A stretch of DNA of 64,000 nucleotides from Kitasatospora acidiphila (GCF_006636205.1 NZ_VIGB01000003.1:7628501-7692500); one strand, 5' to 3'; counted from the stretch's first letter, positions 17,287-26,644 are shown. The notes: generated from the sequence alone by a model not told the origin. A program made the numbers and translations.

Positions 17287-17964
17287 TCAACTCACCTGGG
17301 CGAGAAGGAGCTTCACCAGGTAGTCGGGCGCGTCGCGGATGATGTCGTGCCCGATCGGCAGTGACTCCACCGTCCAGCTCGGGTCCTGGCGCAGCCGCTC
17401 GTAGGTGGCCAGGAACGGGCTGCCCTCGAACCCGCTGGAGTGCACATAGGTACGGTGCTTCACCTGCTCGTGCGCACCGGTCAGCCGGATCCGCTGCAGC
17501 TTGGTGGCCAGCGGGTGGGAGGTGACCCGGGCGTCCTTGGCGGTGAGGAACGCCGGGGGAACCATCGCGAAGCCGTTGCCGGCCGCAGCCGCCAGCGTTG
17601 GCTGCTGCCAGTCGGCCGGGAGGATGTCGAGCTCCGACTCGCCGTCGCGCGGGGCGAACGAGTCCAGGTAGACCAGCGACGCGATCCGCTCCGGCCGGCG
17701 GTCGGCCGCCCCGGTGATCGGCATCCCGCCGTAGCTGTGGCCGACCAGGACCGCGTCCTCGATCTCCTCGTTGTCGAGCACCTGGACGATGTCCTCGATG
17801 TGGGTGGACAGATTGATGGAGGCGTTCAGCAGGTGGTTGCGCTCGCCGACGCCGGTCAGGGTGAGCGCGTGCACGGTGTGGCCGTGCCCGCGCAGCTCCT
17901 CGGCGATCGGGCCGTACCACCAGCCGCCGTGGTAGGTGCCGGGGACGAGGACGAACGTGGCCAT
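17287..17964 (-). CDS. Alpha/beta hydrolase
   Basis: A 225-residue compact alpha/beta hydrolase of the plant-esterase/salicylate-hydrolase type. Oxyanion-loop VLVPGTYHGGWWY opens the protein, the nucleophile elbow is GHSYGG (Ser near residue 80), and a catalytic His is likely in PIGHDIIRDAPDYL near the end. Small lipases and esterases of this group act on aryl or methyl esters. ATG 17964 is preferred because GGAG lies 7 bases before it. It converges on the acetyltransferase gene with a 14-base gap. Confidence 0.85.
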   Translation of the reverse strand: MATFVLVPGTYHGGWWYGPIAEELRGHGHTVHALTLTGVGERNHLLNASINLSTHIEDIVQVLDNEEIEDAVLVGHSYGGMPITGAADRRPERIASLVYLDSFAPRDGESELDILPADWQQPTLAAAAGNGFAMVPPAFLTAKDARVTSHPLATKLQRIRLTGAHEQVKHRTYVHSSGFEGSPFLATYERLRQDPSWTVESLPIGHDIIRDAPDYLVKLLLAQVS

Positions 17965-18006
17965 GGTGTGCTCCCTCGGTCGATCGGGTTCCGCGTTGCT
18001 CGTCAT

Positions 18007-18161
18007 CCACTCTGGCCCAGCGTCAGATAGAAGTCCAAGATCTAGATCATCTGATCGGTATAACCATTCATTATCGAGAGGTGGGGCACTCGGTACGGCC
18101 CGATGCGCGTTGATCCTGGAGATGGAGAGCGTGGCGATGCCGGTCCCGGAGAGGTGCGCCG
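18007..18161. promoter_or_regulatory. Divergent promoter region with GATCTAGATC palindrome
   Basis: This A/T-richer stretch between the hydrolase gene and the 18162 gene contains the palindrome GATCTAGATC (18039-18048) followed by TATAAC-like hexamers around 18058. It probably holds back-to-back promoters. No nearby regulator gene points to a specific binding protein. Confidence 0.4.
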
Positions 18162-18425
18162 ATGAGCAGTGCGGAGCCGCCCACCGAGGGCGAACCGGTC
18201 GGGGGCGAGTCGGGTGGGCCGGGTGAGCCAGGGGAGTGGGACGAGGTCGAGCTGGACGAGGCGTTCGTGCGCGCGGCCCCGGTGGTCGAGCCGTCCGGCC
18301 GGGCCCGGATGCTGGCCGCCCGCTGGCGCCGGGAGCCGCCCGAGCCGCAGCCGTGGCGCTCCGACCGGCCGCCGGCGGGCTGGTTCTGGAGCCGGGTGCG
18401 TCGGCGGCGCTGGTGGCGGGGGTGA
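18162..18425 (+). CDS. Small conserved actinobacterial protein of unknown function
   Basis: An 87-residue protein with an acidic, Gly/Pro-rich first half (EPGEWDEVELDEAFVRAAPVVEPSGRARMLAARWRREPP) and a very basic Trp/Arg-rich end (GWFWSRVRRRRWWRG). I do not recognise a named family. ATG 18162 is 8 bases after GGAGAGG. It stands immediately before the ferredoxin-like gene, but a TAGACT -10-like element lies between them. Confidence 0.6.
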   Translation: MSSAEPPTEGEPVGGESGGPGEPGEWDEVELDEAFVRAAPVVEPSGRARMLAARWRREPPEPQPWRSDRPPAGWFWSRVRRRRWWRG

Positions 18426-18458
18426 CCGGTGGCCGCTCGTCTAGACTCCCGGCGGGAC

Positions 18459-18908
18459 ATGGCGCGGAGCTTGGGCAGGGGCATGGGACGTCGGGACAAG
18501 GGCAAGGGCGCGGACAAGCGCACGGGCACGGCGGGCAGCGGTGCGCCGCGTTGCACGGTGACGGTCTGCCGGGGCTGTTGCTGCGGCACGCCGAAGGTGC
18601 CGGGCCTGGACCACGCGGCCCAGCTCACCGATCTGCGCACCTCGCTGGCGGGCGTGGCCCAGGTGCGGCCGGTGGGCTGCCTGGACGCCTGCGACCGCGC
18701 GAACGTGATCGTCATACAACCGTCGGGTGAGGGGCGGCGGGCCGGCGGCCGTCCGGTCTGGCTCGGCTTCGTCAACGACCCGGACGCCGCGCGGGACATC
18801 ACCGCCTGGGTCGCGGCGGGCGGTCCGGGGCTGGTGGACCCGCCGGACATCCTGGAGCTCTACGCCTTCAGCCCGTCGCGCCGGATCCGCGAGTCGCTGG
18901 ACGGCTGA
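18459..18908 (+). CDS. Thioredoxin-like (2Fe-2S) ferredoxin-domain protein
   Basis: A protein of about 149 residues whose conserved part is a thioredoxin-fold [2Fe-2S] ferredoxin. TVTVCRGCCCGTPKVPG supplies the first cysteines, and VGCLDACDRANVIVIQPSG the second pair, the pattern seen in NuoE-like and shethna-type ferredoxins. It probably carries electrons in the cytoplasm. Start options in frame are GTG 18429, ATG 18459 and ATG 18483. A TAGACT hexamer at 18441-18446 would make the last two more likely, so the N-terminal Lys/Gly-rich tail may be shorter than drawn. Confidence 0.72.
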   Translation: MARSLGRGMGRRDKGKGADKRTGTAGSGAPRCTVTVCRGCCCGTPKVPGLDHAAQLTDLRTSLAGVAQVRPVGCLDACDRANVIVIQPSGEGRRAGGRPVWLGFVNDPDAARDITAWVAAGGPGLVDPPDILELYAFSPSRRIRESLDG

Positions 18909-18999
18909 CCTGGCCACCGCCCCTCGCGCAACCACCCCTGGCACCAGGGGAGTTGGCGCCAGGGGCGGGCAGCGTGCGCCGGCCGCGCAGGCGGCGGGA

Positions 19000-20174
19000 T
19001 CAGGCGCCGGCGAGCCAGAGGTCCGGGCCGAAGACCTCGTAGTGGATCGCCGCGGCGGGCAGCCCGGCGGCCAGCAGCTGGCTGCGGGAGGCGCGCAGGA
19101 AGGGCAGCGGGCCGCAGAGGTAGGCGGTGGCACCGGTGGGCAGGTCCAGCGTGCCGAGGTCGACCAGGCCGGTGCGGTCGGCCGGCCAGTCGCCCTCCGG
19201 GCTCTCGTACCAGACGTGGGCGGCGGCGTCGGGCAACTTGGCGGTCAGCTCGGCCAGATCGGTACGGAAGGCGTGCTCGGCGGGCGAACGGTCGGCGTGC
19301 ACCGAGATCACCTGGCGCTGCGAACCGGTCGCCACCAGGTGGTCGAGTATGCCGATCATCGGCGTGCACCCGATCCCGGCGGAGACCAGCAGCACCGGAG
19401 CGTCGCTCCGCTCGTCCAGGAGGACGTCACCGAACGGCAGGCTGACCCGCAGCGCGCCGCCGACCTCGGCGGTGTCGTGCAGGAAACCGGAGACCTCGCC
19501 GTCGCGCTTGACCGTGAAGCGCAGCTCGCCGTCCGCGCGGCCGGACAGGCTGTACTGCCGGATCTGCCGTGCGCCGTCCGGGAGTTCGACCTGCACCGAG
19601 ACGTACTGGCCCGGGCGCGTCGCGGGCAGCGCGGTGCCGTCGGCCGGGCGCACCCCGAAGGTCACCACCTGCGGCGTCTCGCTGCGCCGGGTCACCACCC
19701 GGTACTCCCGCCAGACCTCGCCCGCCGGTACGCCGGACTCCTGGTAGAGCCGGTTCTCGATGCTGATCAGCGCGTTGGCCATCAGCCAGTAGACCTCGTC
19801 CCAGGCGGCGGCGACCTCGGGGTGACCGCCTCGCCGAGCACCTCGACGATGGCGCCGAACAGGTGCTCCCGGACGATCGGGTAGTGCTCGGCGCCCACGC
19901 CCAGCGAGGCGTGCTTGTTGGCGATCCGGCTCAGCATCACGTCCGGGCGGGTGTCGGGGCGCTCCACCAGTGCCGAGGCGAACGCGGCGATCGAGCCCGC
20001 GAGCGCCTGCTGCTGGGCGCCGGAGGCCTGGTTGCCACGGTTGAACAGGTCGCGCTCGAGCTCCGGGTGGGCGGCGAAGAGGCGGCGGTAGAAGATCGTG
20101 GTGATCTCCCCGATGGCTCCGCCGACGACGGGCAGGGTGGCCCGAATGGTGGCCGTGGCGCTGGCAGACAGCAT
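19000..20174 (-). pseudogene. hmp: NO-detoxifying flavohaemoglobin, frame broken by one missing base
   Basis: The globin part (from ATG 20174: LSASATATIRATLPVVGG, IFYRRLFAAHPELERDLFN, EHYPIVREHLFGAIVEVLGEAV) is in one frame. The remaining globin end, FAD domain (RQYSLSG) and NAD domain (LLVSAGIGCTPMIGIL, ending VFGPDLWLAG) follow in another. The switch is at the C4 run (coding strand) at 19819-19822. One extra C gives GEAVTPEVAAAWDEVYW and an unbroken flavohaemoglobin of about 392 residues, the normal size. The enzyme turns nitric oxide plus oxygen into nitrate with NAD(P)H. An NsrR-type box overlaps its ribosome-site region and the NO sensor gene lies just upstream, so the locus is otherwise a complete NO-response module. 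A sequencing error is the most likely cause of the break. Confidence 0.8.
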
Positions 20175-20186
20175 GTGGGGGCTCCA

Positions 20187-20209
20187 AATTGGTAGATCAG
20201 ATTCGCATT
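20187..20209. promoter_or_regulatory. NsrR-type operator of the flavohaemoglobin gene
   Basis: A 23-base imperfect inverted repeat beginning AATTGGTAGATC and ending TTCGCATT. It shares AATTGGTA at the left and GCxTATT/GCATT at the right with the box before nsrR. It lies 12 bases upstream of the flavohaemoglobin start. The 11-1-11 layout resembles known Streptomyces NsrR sites. Confidence 0.75.
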
Positions 20210-20324
20210 TGACGCCATAGTCGGGCGCTGACAGGCATCGATGGGCGTCGACGGCATCGAGTGCGCGGGCGCGCTGACACCACCCCGGGCCGGACGGCAC
20301 GGGATCAGCCGGGTTCAGGCGGGT

Positions 20325-20765
20325 TCAGCCGGTAGGGCGCGGACTCAGTGCGAGCAGCACCGGGCCGGTCGGCGGCGCCACCAGATCCTGGATGGAGAGT
20401 GGGTCCAGCGAGGCGTAGAACGCCTCCTGGGCACCGCGCAACGCTCCGCGCAGCCGGCAGGCGGCGCGCAGCGGGCACGGCGGGTCGTCCTCGCAGCCGA
20501 CCGGATCGCCGACGCCCTCCAGGTCCCGCACCAACTGCCCGAGTGAGCCGGTCAGTCCTGCCTGGGTGAGTGACAGTCCGCCGCCGTTGCCGCGTCGGGC
20601 CGTCACCACCCCGAGGTGCTGAAGCCGGCTGACCACCTTGGCCGCGTGCGTGTACGGCACGTCGACGGCGGCGGCCACCTCTCTGGTGGTCGGATGCTGC
20701 TCCCGCAGAACCGCCAGACGCATGGCGATCCGCAGGGCGATGTCCGTTCCCTTGGTCAGTCGCAC
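20325..20765 (-). CDS. nsrR: Nitric-oxide-sensing Rrf2 repressor NsrR
   Basis: A 146-residue Rrf2 protein with an N-terminal winged helix (TTREVAAAVDVPYTHAAKVVSRLQ). Three cysteines at 91, 97 and 103 (CEDDPPCPLRAAC) have the spacing that holds a [4Fe-4S] cluster in Streptomyces NsrR. With GTG 20765 as start, residue 8 is Asp, the fourth cluster ligand known from the S. coelicolor protein, which supports both the start and the identity. NO destroys the cluster and releases the repressor from DNA. Boxes precede both this gene and the flavohaemoglobin, implying autoregulation and control of NO removal. Confidence 0.9.
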   Translation of the reverse strand: MRLTKGTDIALRIAMRLAVLREQHPTTREVAAAVDVPYTHAAKVVSRLQHLGVVTARRGNGGGLSLTQAGLTGSLGQLVRDLEGVGDPVGCEDDPPCPLRAACRLRGALRGAQEAFYASLDPLSIQDLVAPPTGPVLLALSPRPTG

Positions 20766-20779
20766 GGTTACACCGTAGC

Positions 20780-20802
20780 AATTGGTATCTGTGATGCGTA
20801 TT
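20780..20802. promoter_or_regulatory. NsrR-type operator of nsrR
   Basis: A 23-base element beginning AATTGGTATCTG and ending TGCGTATT, 14 bases upstream of the nsrR start. It matches the flavohaemoglobin box in both outer half-sites (AATTGGTA and GC-A/TT), which is the pattern expected of a self-regulated NsrR. Confidence 0.78.
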
Positions 20803-20906
20803 AGGGGGTGGTGTGAACGGTGGTCGCTCGACTTCCCCCGATCGGGGGAGCGGGATCCCCGGGCCGGGGGAGGTGCCCCAGGGGGCGGCACTGCGAGCGT
20901 GGGCGC

Positions 20907-21865
20907 ATGCGATCGACACGGCGAGTACTCGGCTGGGCACTGACCTACGCCCTCTACGGCTTGTTCTGCGCGGTGCGCGGGACACCGCTCTTCTGGCGCG
21001 GCCCGCACCCCGGACCGGCCGCGCTGGACTGGGCGGTGCTCGCGGTGGCCGCCGTGGCCGGGCTCGGCGCCCTCACCGCACGGCGCGGTGTGCTGCTCGC
21101 CGGTTGCGCGCTGGCCGCTGTGGGCGCCTTCGGGCTGCTGATGGAGGTGATCGTCCTGCTGACGGGGGAGCAGGTGGACAGCTGGCCGGCCGCCGGGCAG
21201 CAGGCGCTCGCTGCCGCCGGCACGCTGCTGCTCTGGCAGGCGGTCCGCGAGCACCGGCCCGCCGCGCCGACCCGCCTCAGTGGCTGGCTGACGTTGCGAC
21301 GGCCCAGGCTGCTGGCGGCAGTTGGGACCGTCTGCTTCGTGCCCTACGTAGTGATGAAGCTGACCTGGGCCACCGGTGGCACCTTCGCGGGCGCCAGCGG
21401 CGCGGAGATGGTGGCGAGCGCCCGGCGCAACGGTGCGTCGGGGATCTGGCTCACCCTGGAGTCCTGGGGATTGGACGTCACGGCCCTGCTGGCCGCGCTC
21501 GGCGTGGTGCTGCTCTGGGCCTGGTCCGGCCCTGGGGTGAGGTGTTCCCGCGCTGGCTGCTCGGGCTGGCCGGTCGACGGGTGCCGCGCTGGCTGCCGCT
21601 CACCCCGGCGGTGCTCGGCGCCGCCACCCTGGCGCCGTACGGGGTGGTCGGCAGCGGGTACCTGCTGCTCACCATGGTCGGGGCGCTGCCCGCCACCGCC
21701 CCGGGTGACTTCCACACGGTGGACAACGCGCTGCTGGTCGGCTGGATCGGGATCGGTGCGTTCGGCGTCTACGGGGTGTCGCTCGCCCTGGCGGCTCGCG
21801 CGTACTGGCTGCGCACCCGCCGACCGGCGGGCCGCAGCTGGCGGCCGGTGGGCCGTAACCGCTGA
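20907..21865 (+). pseudogene. Multi-pass membrane protein, frame broken by one missing base
   Basis: From ATG 20907 the protein (MRSTRRVLGWALTYALYGLF) has several hydrophobic helices up to LLAALGVVLLWAWSG. After the C3 run at 21530-21532 the frame must move by one base to continue as PWGEVFPRWLLGLAGRRVP and three more membrane segments ending GVYGVSLALAARAYWLRTRR. Restoring one C gives a protein of about 319 residues with seven or eight helices. The family is not recognised; the layout resembles small actinobacterial integral membrane proteins of unknown role. Because both halves keep a clean membrane pattern, I think the break is a base-calling error. Confidence 0.65.
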
Positions 21866-21998
21866 TCGCAGGTGCCCGACGTCCGTTCGGATGCCTGCGG
21901 ATGCAGGGCGCGGCTGCTGCTGCGACGGTGGCTGGCAGGGCTCCGGTCGCGACCGGTAAGCCGCCAGCGGTGAGTCACGAGCGGTGAGGAGTGCGGCC

Positions 21999-22799
21999 AT
22001 GGCAGAGGTGGCGGGCGGCTGGTCGATGCCGGTGGCGGCAGGGCCGCCGGAGTTCCTGCCGGTGCTGGACGTACCCGAGCCGGGGCGGCAGCGCCGGCTC
22101 ACCGTCTTCCTCCGCTGGCTGATCCTGATCCCGCACCTCATCGTGGTCTGGGTGCTGTCGATCGCGGCGTTCCTCGCCGCCATCGTCGGCTGGTTCGCCG
22201 CCCTGCTCACCGCGCAGCTGCCCGCGCCGATCGCCCGCTACCTGTCCAACTTCCTCGGCTACGACACCCGGTTGACGGTCAGCCTGTTCCTGCTGATCGA
22301 CCGCTACCCGCCGTTCTCGCTGCGCCAGCCGCCGGAGTATCCGGTGCGGTTCGAGGTGCGGCCGGGGCAGCTCAACCGGGCGGCGGTGTTCTTCCGGCTG
22401 ATCCTGATGATCCCGGCCGCGATCATCAGCGGTCTCCTGGGCGCCGGCTGGCTCGTGCTGGCGTTCTTCATCTGGCTGTGGACGCTGATCACGGCCCGGC
22501 TCCCGCGACCGCTCTTCGAGGCCCAGGCCGCAATGGTCCGCTATCGGATGCGGTTCCTCGCGTACAGCCTGATGCTCACCTCGGCCTATCCCAAGCGGCT
22601 GTTCGGCGACCCGCCGACCGATGAGCCCCCGCAGTCGGCCACCCGGCCGCTGCTGGTCGGCATGGCGGGCAAGGTGCTGCTGGTGGTGTTCCTGGTCCTG
22701 GGGCTCGGCGCTGACCTCAGCAGCTCGGTCACCAGCTCCACCAGCTCCAACAACGACAACAACGGAACCATCAACACAGCACCGGATTACGGAAGCTGA
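21999..22799 (+). CDS. DUF4389-type membrane protein
   Basis: A 266-residue membrane protein. Two blocks of paired helices are separated by a hydrophilic stretch: RRLTVFLRWLILIPHLIVVWVLSIAAFLAAIVGWFAALL near 30-70 and AAVFFRLILMIPAAIISGLLGAGWLVLAFFIWLW near 125-165. Each begins with the R-L/F-x-R-L-I-L-x-I-P pattern of DUF4389. A last helix near 225-245 leads to a Ser/Asn-rich tail. The function is unknown. ATG 21999 follows GAGGAG. Confidence 0.72.
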   Translation: MAEVAGGWSMPVAAGPPEFLPVLDVPEPGRQRRLTVFLRWLILIPHLIVVWVLSIAAFLAAIVGWFAALLTAQLPAPIARYLSNFLGYDTRLTVSLFLLIDRYPPFSLRQPPEYPVRFEVRPGQLNRAAVFFRLILMIPAAIISGLLGAGWLVLAFFIWLWTLITARLPRPLFEAQAAMVRYRMRFLAYSLMLTSAYPKRLFGDPPTDEPPQSATRPLLVGMAGKVLLVVFLVLGLGADLSSSVTSSTSSNNDNNGTINTAPDYGS

Positions 22800-22821
22800 C
22801 GATCAATCACCTCAGGCGTCT

Positions 22822-23568
22822 TCAACCCAAGAAGCCGCGCAGCAGCGCCGCGGTGCCGGCCAGGTGCTCCTCGGTGGCGCGCCGGGCACCGGCCACGTCG
22901 CCGGCCAGGATCGCCTCCACCATCGCCCGGTGCTGGTGCGAGGAGTGCTCGATGTTCCGGTCCAGCACCGGGATCGCGTTCAGCAGGTCGTTGAGCCGCA
23001 TCCGGCTCTCGGCGACGCCCGCGGCCAGCGAGTGCGAGCCGGTCACCTCGGCGATCGCCAGGTGGAACCGGGAGTCCAGGCGGCGGTACTCGTCGGGCCC
23101 GGCGGCCTCCAACTCGGCCAGCCGGCCGCACAGGTAGCCGCGCTGCTCCTCGGCCAGCCCGCGCCGGGCGGCCTGCTCGGCGGCACCGGTCTCCAGGACC
23201 AGCCGGTAGGTCAGGGCGTCCTCCAGCTCGGCGCCCATGTCCCGTACGGCCCGGCGCAGTTCGCCGAGGTCGGGCGGCGGCAGCCGGTAGGTGACGAAGG
23301 TGCCGCCGTACCTGCCCCGGCGGGACTCCACGCAGCCGGCGGCCTGCAGCGAGTGCAGCGCCTCGCGCAGGGTCTCCCGACTGATGCCGAGCCGGACCGC
23401 CAACTCCCGCTCGGGGGGCAGCCGGTCGCCGTAGCCGAAGACACCGAGCTTGACGGCTTCCAGGATGCGCTGGACGGTCTCCTCGAAGGCGTTGCCGGTC
23501 CGGACCGGGCGGAAGATCGCGCCGCCCTGCCAGTCCATCCGCGGGTCGCCACCGCCAGCTATGTCCAC
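22822..23568 (-). CDS. GntR-family (FadR subgroup) regulator
   Basis: A regulator of about 248 residues. The winged helix (residues 15-80: DRLPPERELAVRLGISRETLREALHSLQAAGCVESRRGRYGGTFV) is followed by an all-helical FCD effector domain with metal-type His/Asp residues (DSRFHLAIAEVTGSHSL, HSSHQHRAMVEAILAGD). It is divergent from the permease that opens the amine-catabolic operon and is the obvious candidate to control it. The start may be GTG 23568 or ATG 23538; neither has a strong ribosome site. Confidence 0.85.
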   Translation of the reverse strand: MDIAGGGDPRMDWQGGAIFRPVRTGNAFEETVQRILEAVKLGVFGYGDRLPPERELAVRLGISRETLREALHSLQAAGCVESRRGRYGGTFVTYRLPPPDLGELRRAVRDMGAELEDALTYRLVLETGAAEQAARRGLAEEQRGYLCGRLAELEAAGPDEYRRLDSRFHLAIAEVTGSHSLAAGVAESRMRLNDLLNAIPVLDRNIEHSSHQHRAMVEAILAGDVAGARRATEEHLAGTAALLRGFLG

Positions 23569-23650
23569 ACCGGAATCGTACCCAGGTGCTATCTCGGTGA
23601 CCGCTCGGCAGGTGCCCTTGACGGGGCAGCTGTCCAGGCGGGAGCATGCC

Positions 23651-23688
23651 TGGCAAGTCAATGGTCTGGTTCCGGGCCATTGGTGCCA
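23651..23688. promoter_or_regulatory. Inverted repeat, candidate GntR operator of the catabolic operon
   Basis: TGGCA...CAATGG (23651-23665) faces CCATTG...TGCCA (23677-23688) across an 11-base centre. It lies between the GntR gene and the permease start, near where transcription of the operon should begin. FadR-type regulators bind short T-G-G-T/A-C-C-A-like palindromes, which this broadly resembles. Confidence 0.45.
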
Positions 23689-23741
23689 CAGTGCCGTGGG
23701 CGCATGTTTCGGATCCCCCACCGAACCCCCGAGGGGTGCGC

Positions 23742-25289
23742 ATGTCCTCCGACCATCCAGCCGCCGACCACCCTGCCGCACAGGTGTTGCCGGCGGCCAC
23801 CGCCGATGTTTCCACCGACGAACAGCGACTCCGCGAGTTGGGCTATACCCAGGAGCTGGCCCGCTCGCTCTCCGGCTTCTCCAACTTCGCGGTCTCCTTC
23901 TCCATCGTCTCGATCCTCTCCGGCTGCCTTACCCTCTACGGCTACGGCATGACCACCGGCGGCCCCGCGCTGATCACCTGGGGCTGGCCGCTGGTCGGGG
24001 CGATGACGCTCTGCGTGGGGCTGGCGATGGCCGAGATCTGCTCCAGCTACCCGACCGCGGGCGGCCTGTACTTCTGGGCCGCCAAGCTGGCGGGCCGCAA
24101 CGCCCCGGCGTTCAGCTGGATAACCGGCTGGTGCAACTTCTTGGGCGGCGTCGCGGTCACCGCCAGCGTCGACTACGGCGCCGCCACCTTCACCAACGCC
24201 CTGCTGGACCTGCGCTTCGGCTATGCCGCCAGCCCGGTGCACACCGTGGAGATCTTCGCGGTGATCCTGCTGCTGCACGGGCTGCTCAACAGCTTCGGGG
24301 TCCGGCTGGTGGCCGTGCTCAACACCGTCAGCGTCTGGTGGCACCTGGTCGGCGTGCTGCTGATCGTCGGCGCACTGGCCGTGCTGCCGCACCACCACTC
24401 CTCGGCGGGCTTCGTGTTCGGACGCTTCGTCAACGAGACCGGCTTCCACAACCCGTTCTACGTGGCGCTGCTCGGCCTGCTGCTCGCCCAGTACACCCTG
24501 ACCGGGTACGACGCCTCGGCGCACATGACCGAGGAGACCAGGGACGCCGCCCGGTCCGGGCCGCGCGGGATCGTCAACTCGATCGCGATCTCGCTGGTGG
24601 CCGGCTGGATCCTGCTCCTCGGGCTGACCTTCGCCATCCGGTACTACGACCCGGAGGTCAACACCCCCACCCAAGTGCCGCCCGCACAGATCTTCCTGGA
24701 CGCGCTCGGCGCCAGCGGCGCCGAACTCCTGCTGATCATCGTGATCGGCGCCCAGTTCTTCTGCGGAATGGCCTCGGTCACCGCCAACTCCCGCATGGTG
24801 TACGCGTTCTCGCGAGACGGCGCACTGCCCGGCGCCAAGCTCTGGCACCGCATCGACCCGCGCACCCAGACCCCCAACAACGCCATCTGGCTGGGCACCG
24901 GCGGGGCGTTCCTGCTCGGGCTGCCCGCGCTGTGGAACTCCACCGCGTTCGCGGCCGTCACCTCGGTCTCGGTGATCGGCCTCTACCTGGCCTATGTCAT
25001 CCCGGTCTACCTACGGCTGCGCCTGGGCGACGGCTTCGAGCGAGGCCCCTGGCACCTGGGCCGCTGGAGCCGGCCGATCGGCATCGTCGCGGTCGGCTGG
25101 ACGGCGCTGATCACCGTGCTCTTCATGCTTCCCACCAAATACCCGATCACCGTAGGGAACTTCAACTACACCGCCGTCGCGATCGCCGTGGTGCTGGGCT
25201 TCTCGGGGATCTGGTGGCTGGCCTCGGCCCGCCACTGGTTCACCGGACCGCGCATCCAGGACGCCGCGACGAGTCAGGAGCAGCCGTGA
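23742..25289 (+). CDS. APC-superfamily amino acid/amine permease
   Basis: A 515-residue permease with about 12 membrane helices. It opens with the APC N-terminal signature (LRELGYTQELARSLSGFSNFAVSFSIVSILSGCL) and AMAEICSSYPTAGGLYFW, close to GABA/choline-type permeases. It is the first gene of a seven-gene operon whose enzymes gamma-glutamylate and oxidise an amine, so it probably imports that amine. ATG 23742 follows GAGGGG. The stop overlaps the next start (GTGA). Confidence 0.88.
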   Translation: MSSDHPAADHPAAQVLPAATADVSTDEQRLRELGYTQELARSLSGFSNFAVSFSIVSILSGCLTLYGYGMTTGGPALITWGWPLVGAMTLCVGLAMAEICSSYPTAGGLYFWAAKLAGRNAPAFSWITGWCNFLGGVAVTASVDYGAATFTNALLDLRFGYAASPVHTVEIFAVILLLHGLLNSFGVRLVAVLNTVSVWWHLVGVLLIVGALAVLPHHHSSAGFVFGRFVNETGFHNPFYVALLGLLLAQYTLTGYDASAHMTEETRDAARSGPRGIVNSIAISLVAGWILLLGLTFAIRYYDPEVNTPTQVPPAQIFLDALGASGAELLLIIVIGAQFFCGMASVTANSRMVYAFSRDGALPGAKLWHRIDPRTQTPNNAIWLGTGGAFLLGLPALWNSTAFAAVTSVSVIGLYLAYVIPVYLRLRLGDGFERGPWHLGRWSRPIGIVAVGWTALITVLFMLPTKYPITVGNFNYTAVAIAVVLGFSGIWWLASARHWFTGPRIQDAATSQEQP

Positions 25290-26644
25290 GCGGCACCCGA
25301 TTGACGCTGGACCAGCTCCGCGAGCGAGTCGCCGACGGAAGCATCGACACCGTGGTGCTCGCGGCCACCGACATGCAGGGCCGGCTGCAGGGCAAACGGC
25401 TGGCGGCCGACTACTTCCTCAGCGATGTGCTGCCGCACGCCGCCGAGGGGTGCTCCTACCTGCTGGCCGTGGACGTCGAGATGAACACGGTCGACGGCTA
25501 CGAGGTCTCCTCCTGGGAGAACGGCTACGGCGACCTGGTGATGGTGCCCGACGTCGGGACCCTGCGGCTGATCCCCTGGCACCCGGGCACCGCCATGGTG
25601 CAGTGCGACCTCGCCACCCAGGACGGCACCCCGATCGCGGTCTCGCCCCGGCAGATCCTGCGCCGCCAACTGGACCGGCTCGCCGGATACGGCTGGCAGG
25701 CCTATGCGGGAACGGAGTTGGAGTTCATCACGTTCCAGGACAGCTATGAACAGGCCTGGGACCGGGGCTATCGGGAGCTCACCCCGGCCAACCAGTACAA
25801 CGTGGACTACTCGATCCTGGGCACCGGGCGGATCGAGCCGCTGCTGCGCCGGGTGCGCAACTCGATGGCCGGCGCCGGCCTCACGGTGGAGTCCGCCAAG
25901 GGCGAGTGCAACCTCGGCCAGCACGAGATCGCCTTCAAGTACGCCGAGGCGCTGACCACGTGCGACGACCACGTGGTCTACAAGACCGGCGCCAAGGAGA
26001 TCGCCGCGCAGGAGGGCGTCAGCCTCACCTTCATGGCCAAGTACGACGAGCGCGAGGGCAACTCCTGCCACATCCACCTGAGCCTGCGCGACGCCACCGG
26101 CGATCCGGTTTTCGCCGGCGACGGCCCGCACGGCTTCTCCCGCACCATGGAGCACTTCCTGGCCGGACAACTCGCCTGCCTCGCCGAGTTCTCGCTGCTA
26201 CTTGCCCCCAACATCAACTCCTACAAGCGCTTCGTGCCGGGCAGCTTCGCACCGACCGCGATCGCCTGGGGACGCGACAACCGCACCTGCGCGCTGCGCG
26301 TGGTCGGCCACGGCCCCTCGCTGCGGTTCGAGAACCGGGTGCCCGGCGGCGACGTCAACCCCTACCTCGCCGTTGCCGCCCTGATCGCCGCCGGACTGCA
26401 CGGAATCGAGCACCAGCTGGAGCTGGAACGGGAGTTCACCGGCAACGCCTACACCTCCAACGCACCCCGGGTGCCCGCCACACTGCGCGAGGCGGTGGCC
26501 GCCTTCGCGCAGAGCGAGCCGGCCGCGCAGGCCTTCGGCAAGGACGTGGTGCGCCACTACACCCATGCGGGCCGAGTCGAACTAGCCGCCTTCGACGTGG
26601 CGGTGACCGACTGGGAGCGCCGGCGCGGATTCGAGCGGCTGTGA
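25286..26644 (+). CDS. Glutamine-synthetase-like gamma-glutamyl-amine ligase
   Basis: A 452-residue member of the glutamine synthetase superfamily (GlnA3/GlnA4/PuuA type). Catalytic-domain motifs are present: AGTELEFITF (metal Glu), NLGQHEIAFKYAEA (glutamate site), SCHIHLSL (metal His) and NRTCALRVVGHGPSLRFENRVPGGDVNPYLA at the nucleotide/glutamate loop, which differs from the NRSAxxRIP of true glutamine synthetase. Such enzymes use ATP to join glutamate to an amine. In Streptomyces, relatives act on polyamines or ethanolamine. Its place between an amine permease and a gamma-glutamyl hydrolase argues for catabolism rather than nitrogen assimilation. Start GTG 25286 overlaps the permease stop and follows AGGAG. 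Confidence 0.87.
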   Translation: MSGTRLTLDQLRERVADGSIDTVVLAATDMQGRLQGKRLAADYFLSDVLPHAAEGCSYLLAVDVEMNTVDGYEVSSWENGYGDLVMVPDVGTLRLIPWHPGTAMVQCDLATQDGTPIAVSPRQILRRQLDRLAGYGWQAYAGTELEFITFQDSYEQAWDRGYRELTPANQYNVDYSILGTGRIEPLLRRVRNSMAGAGLTVESAKGECNLGQHEIAFKYAEALTTCDDHVVYKTGAKEIAAQEGVSLTFMAKYDEREGNSCHIHLSLRDATGDPVFAGDGPHGFSRTMEHFLAGQLACLAEFSLLLAPNINSYKRFVPGSFAPTAIAWGRDNRTCALRVVGHGPSLRFENRVPGGDVNPYLAVAALIAAGLHGIEHQLELEREFTGNAYTSNAPRVPATLREAVAAFAQSEPAAQAFGKDVVRHYTHAGRVELAAFDVAVTDWERRRGFERL

